64,000 bases of DNA from Corinectria fuckeliana (taxonomy: Eukaryota; Ascomycota; Sordariomycetes; Hypocreales; Nectriaceae), in assembly GCA_019137255.1 (NCBI GenBank), contig WPDH01000067.1, forward strand, positions 248,001 through 312,000, written 5' to 3'. The notes beneath the pieces were generated by a model that worked only from the letters and a program-made list of their open reading frames with translations, was not told where the DNA came from and did not search any database. Position numbers and translations under genes: made by a program. Positions within the stretch are counted from its first letter, which is position 1; the number at the start of each line of letters is the position of its first letter. Positions 58,115 through 64,000 of this stretch are shown one piece after another.

Positions 58115-59242
58115 TCACTTGCCATGCCCACCATCCTTGGACTCAAAGGCAAAGGTGCGGTTGGCGTACGTCGCCTTGCCCTTGCCAGCCACCACCTCGG
58201 CGACGTACTCGTCGAACTTGATGTACTGCGTCTCCATGTCCGGGTACAGCTCCTTGCCGCTGAGGTAGCCCAGGTACGCCGCGGCCTCGGGCGTGTTGTC
58301 GGCCCGCAGCCACACCGAGTCGGGATACTGCTGCACGGCCAGCCCCAGCAGGTTGGCGACGGTCCGCTCGCCCTCGTAGTAGGCCTTGCGCGCGGGGCCG
58401 AGCGCGGCGGCGACGGACTCGGCCGTCAGGTGCGAGCGCGGCATCGTCTCGCCGCTGGCCTTCTCGAGCACCGCCCAGATCTGCGCCTGCGTGAGGACCT
58501 CGTTGTACACGAAGACGGACCGGTTCAGCGTGCGCGGGTCGGCGATGATGCGCGCCACGTACTTGCCCACGTCCCGCAGGTCCGTCAGCGCCGCGGGCAC
58601 GTTGCCGTCGCCGATGATGGGCTGCAGCGGGAACTTCAGGGCGTAATCGATCTTGCCCGACGGCAGCGACGGGAGGCTGCCCTGGTACCACCAGCCGACG
58701 TCGATGACGGTGTAGGGCAGGTAGATCTTCTTGACGTGGTTGAGGACGTCTTCTTTCTGCGGCTCATGCGGTTGGCACCCCAAAAAACTCTTGCTCAAAC
58801 ATACGAGGGAGGAGGTCTTACAATCTCTCGCAGCGCCATGACGCCCTCGGGCGGGCAGCTGGTCGCAAAGGCGCTGGGCACGAAGCGCTCGACGCCCGCG
58901 GCCTTGGCGGCGTCGGCGAGCGCCTTGGACGGGCCGGCCGTGAAGGGAACGACGCAGCAGATGACGACATGCTGGCCGGCGAGCGCCTTGACGAGTTCCT
59001 CGTGCGGCGCCTCGAGCTCGCAGGCGACGACGGACACGCCCCGTTCCTTGACGCTCTGGATCTCGGGCTTGCTGAGCGAGGCCGGCCGGACAAGGGCGGT
59101 GATGCTCTGGACAGACAGGGATCAGGCTACGCTAAATTATAGTGCTGACTGCTGGACTTACGAAGGAGGTTTCGCTGTCGAGCAGGCCCTTGATGATGGA
59201 CTGGCCCGTCTCACCGGATGCACCTATAACGGCAACTTTCAT
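58115..59242 (-). CDS. NmrA-like / isoflavone reductase-like NAD(P)-binding protein
   Basis: Three exons (59242-59162, 59106-58822, 58756-58115) give 335 residues. The dinucleotide-binding loop is at the start, MKVAVIGASGETGQS (G-x2-G-x2-G type). ALVRPASLSK follows, where the Arg is placed to contact the NADP phosphate, and then GVERFVPSAF and YTVIDVGWWYQGSLP. This is the layout of the atypical short-chain dehydrogenases of the NmrA/phenylcoumaran-benzylic-ether-reductase group. Fungal members are either small-molecule reductases, often near secondary metabolism genes, or redox-sensing regulators; I cannot decide which. The catalytic Lys of true isoflavone reductases is not evident at the usual place. 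A 13-base C run lies about 30 bases before the start codon. Exon 3 is GC-rich. Confidence 0.87.
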
Positions 59243-59269
59243 GATTGCTGCGTTTTTATTCTTGTTTGT

Positions 59270-59282
59270 GGGGGGGGGGGGG
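59270..59282. repeat. Homopolymer G13 (C13 in the NmrA-like leader)
   Basis: Thirteen G bases on the plus strand, 28-40 bases upstream of the minus-strand ATG at 59242, so it is probably transcribed in the 5' leader. Confidence 0.8.
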
Positions 59283-59459
59283 AACCTTTACTGTTTGGGC
59301 TCATGGGCGAGGGAATCAATCTGTACGCAGCTGGAGAGGGGACGCATTAATAATATGAGGCGGACATTGCGGAGCGGAGTTCGGCTATCGTCTCCCGATG
59401 GGTGTTGCGATCGCCCGACAACGTTATTGATGATGGCATTTTGCTTGGCCCGCAGGTGC

Positions 59460-59913
59460 TTAGTGGGCAATGAAGACTTGAGGTGAACCAAGGGTGTGAC
59501 AGCGGTTTGAATCGATCCTCGGGGCTGTTTCTGAACTTGAAACTGAACGTCCTACAATATATACGTTAAGATTATCCGGGAGAGCTTCGCCAAGACTGTC
59601 GGCCAGGATGCTTTGATGGTCTTCTTCGAGTTTATAGGAGATAGACTGTAACAGGCCACTTATTTCACAAGACACGCCATCGCCGAACTCCGAGTGCCTC
59701 GTTAATCAATACGAGTCCACGCGGATTTGGGTATATGAGAGTGAAGTTTGTTGGTAAGCGTCTACTAGTAGTTCCCCTTTTGGGCTGAGAGATTATATAA
59801 ATCACAATAAGGAAAGCAATAAATGCAGTAAGAAGCATCATCTCCTCATATTCTCGTTGACAAGTTTGACAGGATAGCATCATCAACTTCCGTGGACGGC
59901 TTTTCAATAGCAC
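59460..59913 (-). pseudogene. Unidentified gene relic, frameshifted
   Basis: Two protein-like stretches in different frames abut near 59675. The upstream one has a membrane-anchor-like start (LLTAFIAFLIVIYIISQPKR) and RLPTNFTLIYPNPRGLVLIN up to ALGVRRW. The second reads GVSCEISGLLQSISYKLEED, then HQSILADSLGEALPDNLNVY. No splice pair joins them, so a frameshift is the simplest reading. The N-terminal layout (one span, then a proline-rich hinge) would suit a P450 or a similar ER protein, but that is a guess. Confidence 0.3.
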
Positions 59914-61340
59914 CTATGCTCTTACAAGGGACTGGGTTTCCTTTAGATTTGTGTTCTCAGTGTCGTCTTGCTGACTTTACCATTTCTACACTAACGGCCA
60001 ACTCTGGAAGTTGAGAGTATCCGAGAGTTTCTGGGGGGCTCGAGGAAAGGAACATGGCCATTGATATTAAAGCTCTTTCAAAGGTCGAAAACGTTCCAAT
60101 TACCAAGCCTACACCCTACCAGACGATCCTGAAATCATACCTGGGATTTGTGCCCAGGTATCACGCCAGCCCCTGGCATCCCTTGCGACATTCTCGCATA
60201 ATACCTCGACCAAGTCCGAGATAGCAGCTTGGCTTAGTGTCGACAAGAATTACTGCAGCCAGTGACAACACCCGCCGTCTAGGTGACCCTACTAGATGTC
60301 CTCTTTGTTCATTGTTAGCAAATGGTTTAGTTCAAGCGGGATGTAGGTGCCGTCTTCACAAACTCCGTCCTTGTTCAACATACCTGGTATTGACTGGCGG
60401 CTTCCACTTCCTTGACAGTGTCTCTGCTTTCAGGTTCCTAAACTCCCTTTTCATTCCAGAGGATTTCCACAAACGACTCTTGTGCATCACAAGCTTGCAG
60501 GTTATGTTAAATACTTGGGATCTACACTATTCTTTGAGGAGCAAGCTTCCTGGACAAAGGCTTGATTCGTGGAACATTCTCAACGTAAACGCACCCAATG
60601 TGCACTCCTTGTACCTCGCTGGTCAAGACAGCAGTAGAGGAGTGAAAGCAGCAAGCACACACCTCCTTTACCACCCCTAGTTCCCCACCGGCATGGAAGA
60701 ACGAGGTCTTTAATGGCCGACGTGCACATATCAAATGTCAGCAAGACAAGGGCATTCCATACATTGCGCAGAGCATGAGATGAACGAGCTGAGGATTGGG
60801 TGAACTGGGCGGCATTGCTCTTCCATTTGAACTTCATGTAACTTTGTCGAAATTTCAGTGCAATCTTTCTTAGCTCGAAGGGTTCGTGAAGCAGTAATGC
60901 GACCTTGTTATCCAGCTGCTGAGGCTATCGAGTAGAAAGTCTGTACTCTCACAGGCATGGCCAGTCGCAGGGACGAAGGCCTTTGTCGGTTAGAGATACA
61001 TGTTGACTTACGGAGCTTCACCGCACGGAATCTGTCTGGCTAACCCTAGCTTTAGTTCACGGTCATTTTATTTCGGGCATGGCTCCCACCCATACCGGTA
61101 TTACGGCATAAGCCTGCTCTTCATTTCAAAATCTGTATTATACAGGCCTTGAGATAAAGGTGACAGCTAATTACACGTCAAAGGTATGTTCTTGTATCAG
61201 TACAGTTCTTTCAAGGTTAGATGGATAAGAATGACGTGCTACTCGTATACCTAAGAAACGTTCGTTCTTCAATCCGTTGCATCACACGATTGCCCGTTGC
61301 TTTACCGTCGAAGTCTGATAACCCTACAGCATGTGTGGCC
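59914..61340. other. Gene-free spacer
   Basis: About 1.4 kb, AT-richer than the left block. The longest frame (60237-60680, plus) is Cys/Leu/His-rich and does not resemble a domain. Nothing else is seen. Confidence 0.4.
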
Positions 61341-61783
61341 CTACTGATTGGCCTTGGATTCGGATCGTCGTTCCCATCGAATGAAAGCTGGCTTGACAGG
61401 CCGTGAGAAGAGCGACGTGTAGTCTATTGCGGGCACACCCGGTTTTCCATCCATCGTATTCACTTTGAAGTTGCGTACCATTGTGTTGATGATCGCACCG
61501 AGGTTAACGTATGCAAACTTCTCTCCGATACAGCGGTGTCGGCCGGCCCCGAACGGCGGATAGGGACTCTTGGTGCCTTTAAGAAAAACGAGTACGGATT
61601 CAAGCCGTAGGAAACTGCGTTGCCGATGAAGGGGAACCAATGGAGCACAACAGGGGCATCGCCCGGCCTCCGGGAGAGCCGCTGTTGGAGGACATTGATG
61701 AGGACCAAAGTCAAGAGTGCTCCAATGCCACAGATAGGGAGGAGGAGAAGAGAATCCACACTTGTCGACATGATGTTAGCCAT
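61341..61783 (-). pseudogene. Internally deleted CYP51 (sterol 14-alpha-demethylase) copy
   Basis: From the ATG at 61783 the sequence is a CYP51 N-terminus: a membrane anchor (LLLLPICGIGALLTLVLINV) followed by DAPVVLHWFPFIGNAVSYGL and NPYSFF. It then jumps, with a one-base frame change at about 61577-61590, to the CYP51 C-terminus: the heme-binding loop PPFGAGRHRCIGEKFAYVNL with its Cys ligand, then DYTSLFSRPVKPAFIRWERR near the stop at 61341. Roughly 390 codons that should lie between (substrate recognition sites, I helix and ExxR region) are absent. The join lies in a short A/T-rich CTTAAAGG-like stretch. CYP51 acts in ergosterol synthesis; this remnant cannot. An intact copy must exist elsewhere in the genome. 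Confidence 0.85.
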
Positions 61784-63462
61784 GATTCCTGCCACGTTCG
61801 TCAAAGCAGGGCCGTCGCAGTTTGTTCTGGTATTGCAAGACAAAGAAGAAGAAAACAAGGGAGAAGGACCTCTTCAAGTACTCGGAAGAAGAGACACAAG
61901 ATTTAGCAACTTGCACAACTCCGACGGCCCCTTTCCTTCATTGCTGACCGTTCTCTATGCAAGTCCTGCAGCCTCTCCCCTATTCATTTACTCCATCGTG
62001 CTTCAGTACATCACTGAGCCAGCTCTCGGCTACTCCGGGTTGCCAAAAAGCCAATCACAGTCATAAAAGCTGTCTTGGGACGCTTGGTTCGTCGCTTTGC
62101 AATCGCATGGCCGACGTTGGTGACCATCCGGGGTGCGTATTCGTGACCGCGTCGGACTCGTATTCGCATCCCCGCAATCTGATCTGAGACTGGGGCTATC
62201 CCCACTCTGCCGATATCCCTGACGATATGGGCGAACACAACTGTTCTGTGAACTTACAAAGGGAGGAAAAGAGGACCTGTTTCCAGTACGCCATCTCCAG
62301 TCCTCGACTAATTCGAAAGCGGCCCTCGTGTCCGTTCTCTTCCCGAACACGAGTAGATACTCCAGCCACCTAGAACATATTTGCGGTTTGCAATGACGAG
62401 AGCTGCGATTACGCTTCTAAGAGACGATGGCAATCGATGTCAGCCTCTTCGAAGGAGTTTGCCCTCGACCCTACTATTTCAAGCGATCCTGCTTACTTTA
62501 CATGCGAATTACTCGTCCGCGGAGCAGGGGCATGTTCTTCCACTTCGTTCCGTGACAAATAGCCGTCAGTGCCAGCTCCTTTTCCATGCCAACTAGCCAT
62601 AGACGATCCCGTTGGAATCAGGTACCACTTGTTAGAGTCTTGAAACCTAGCCCATGACTAGGGCTGTTGTATGGCTTGACGCTGACTGCTCGTTTGTATA
62701 CTTTCCTATGACTGGGATTTCTAACCCTTTGTGTGAGGGAGTGAATCAGCGCAACATCCCAACAGATGCCTGAAGAGCAAGCTATTTATACCGCGATTTA
62801 GTTCAAGAGGAATGAAAAATGATGCTTGCCATGTCGACTTTAGTGAAAGACTTGCTATGTGGCAAAATGCGACCAGCAACTCAGCCTTGGACTAGCTAGC
62901 AAAGCGGCCAGTGATCCAGACAAAGCGGATTTCAGACACGGTCAGGGGTGTTGTGTCCCTACAAGGATGCATGCCGTCTATTTCAATACTCTTCTGACAT
63001 GTGTACGCTTATCTCCGTCATCTTCTTGGAATGCAATTGCACACCTCCGGTTCTGTGGTTGACATATCCCGTCCATTCTTCTAGCGCGGCTTGCGAACTG
63101 ATTTTTTGGCTCGACCTTTGGACTTTGAAGAACATACGGCACTGACTGACAAAACAAAACAAAATGAGATTTCACTGTATGAGACAAGAGAAGGAATGGC
63201 CTTGTGCAAATTTCCCGTTCTAGGTAATGAACAACAGCGAAGCTATCATAGATTTCCAAAACTCTCTTTAGCGTCATTAGAAAGTAGGGCTTCTTCGCCT
63301 GTTTGAATTCCCTTGTTTGGCTATGCTTCGTCATTAGAATACAACTTAGGAAGCTCAAAATACATCGCATTGGTAGTAAGAGAATAAGCTTGAAATACAT
63401 ATCCAGATCGTAATTCCGCTAATTAGTTGTGTCCTCAAATCTTTAATTTGTTCGATTCATGC
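61784..63462. other. Spacer without identifiable genes
   Basis: About 1.7 kb with short chance frames on both strands. It holds the former upstream region of the CYP51 relic and the 3' flank of the gene that runs off the right edge. Confidence 0.4.
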
Positions 63463-64000
63463 CTACTTAAAGGGTACATCCCGGCGATATTGCCAGGTGG
63501 AAGCATCGCTGTAAACCCTCTCATACCCAAACTGGCCCTCGACCAAGTGCAGAATAAGGGTTGGAGAGACGGTAAAGATGCCAGCATATCGATTCTCCGA
63601 GAACAAGGTGAGGGTGTCGTATGTCAGGCCAAAGCCGCAAGACCCCTGATTCAAAGTGATCTCGACGGCAGGCGGCTGCTAGTAATTAGCACCGGCTTAA
63701 GAATGTATACCGTCACGTTAAGCGGACGTATATGCTGTCCGCTCGGGCAGTGGTGCTTGGAACGGATACATTGGGGACTACTGACCTTGGTCGTCAAATT
63801 TGGATTAATCCTGCACCACCTCTTCAGATAGTCGGCCAAAACTTCGAGTGTCGCGCTATGGGAACACTGGATCTCAAGCTTGTTGTTGCCCAAGGTATGA
63901 ATGAAAAGGTGATACGGGGGCTTGAGTAGAAGGGTCCCCGGCTTGGGCAAGCCGTTGGCGCTGGGTAGATATTCAATGACTGATGAGGCACTCCTTGCTG
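63463..64000 (-). CDS. 3' part of an unidentified gene (runs off the window)
   Basis: A coding frame enters at the right edge and runs to a donor at 63785 (GTCAGT). A 51-base intron, a short exon (63734-63717), a second intron of about 38 bases, and a last exon to the TAG at 63463 follow; the three phases agree. Visible sequence includes GLPKPGTLLLKPPYHLFIHT, LEIQCSHSATLEVLADYLKR, INPNLTTK, then VEITLNQGSCGFGLTYDTLT and IFTVSPTLILHLVEGQFGYE. The composition is that of a real globular protein. I do not recognise the family, the start lies outside, and the intron boundaries are read from sequence alone. Confidence 0.55.

Noticed and set aside
58124..59350. 408-codon plus-strand frame opposite the NmrA-like gene
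   Set aside because: Leu/Arg/Val/Asp-rich antisense shadow; it has no domain and the minus-strand spliced gene explains the region.
60237..60680. 147-codon plus-strand frame
   Set aside because: Cys/Leu/His-rich, no domain, AT-rich spacer; insufficient support for a gene.
1..64000. tRNA, rRNA, snRNA or CRISPR arrays
   Set aside because: GTTCGA-type B boxes (for example near 39581 and 41567) lack an A box and cloverleaf pairing; no rRNA or snRNA signature and no spaced direct repeats were recognised.
54937..64000. A complete secondary-metabolite cluster (regulator, NmrA-like reductase, P450)
   Set aside because: No polyketide synthase, peptide synthetase, terpene cyclase or transporter is visible, and the P450 remnant is CYP51-like, i.e. 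sterol synthesis, and non-functional.

Overview
This window is nuclear DNA of a filamentous ascomycete, most likely a Sordariomycete and plausibly in the order Hypocreales. The evidence is intron-rich genes with short 40-100 nt introns (GT...AG, CTAAC/CTGAC-type branch sites), classic Pezizomycotina families (Zn2Cys6 and ADR1-type C2H2 regulators, DUF3602, DUF1295, NmrA-like, TAP-like peptidase, QIP/Gfd2-like exonuclease) and CYP51-type P450 sequence. It is not bacterial, so operons and ribosome binding sites do not apply. All gene models were built by hand from reading frames and splice signals. For every intact intron-containing gene the summed exon lengths are a multiple of three.

Layout. 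Positions 0.2-20.2 kb form a compact housekeeping block: STB3-like Sin3-binding protein (-), DNA topoisomerase III (-), DUF1295 membrane reductase-like protein (+), PHO13-type phosphatase (-), a small unknown protein (+), a DUF4149 membrane protein (-), KU80 (+), a Gfd2/QIP-like DEDDh exonuclease (+), PAM18/TIM14 (-) and RLP24 (+). Several are divergent pairs sharing short promoters. Positions 20.2-23.9 kb are an accessory patch: a 583-bp hAT-like MITE with 22-bp perfect inverted repeats and an 8-bp target duplication, a PD-(D/E)XK-like orphan gene, and a second, TA-flanked MITE. Positions 23.9-36.8 kb hold a nine-exon membrane-anchored serine peptidase, a DUF3602 protein, an F-box-like gene broken by a frameshift, a badly decayed alcohol-dehydrogenase-like pseudogene, and a large ADR1/AmdX-like C2H2 regulator whose first intron I could place.

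Positions 36.8-46.0 kb and 49.9-55.1 kb are gene-poor, with nothing convincing apart from one 79-codon coding-like relic. Between and after them lie a CAP/PR-1 secreted protein, SmE, a Zn2Cys6 regulator with an unusually long linker inside the zinc cluster, and an NmrA-like reductase. Positions 59.3-64 kb contain relics, including an internally deleted CYP51 copy that keeps only the N-terminal anchor and the heme-binding C-terminus, and the 3' end of an unidentified gene running off the window.

Functionally, the left block mixes genome maintenance (TOP3, KU80), small-RNA or nucleic-acid exonuclease work (QIP-like), mitochondrial import (PAM18) and ribosome assembly (RLP24). The right half is regulatory, secreted and decaying accessory content. 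I did not find a clearly new multi-gene system. The most unusual items are the two MITEs beside the nuclease-like orphan, the collapsed CYP51 gene, the split zinc cluster, and the clustering of TOP3, KU80 and the QIP-like exonuclease.
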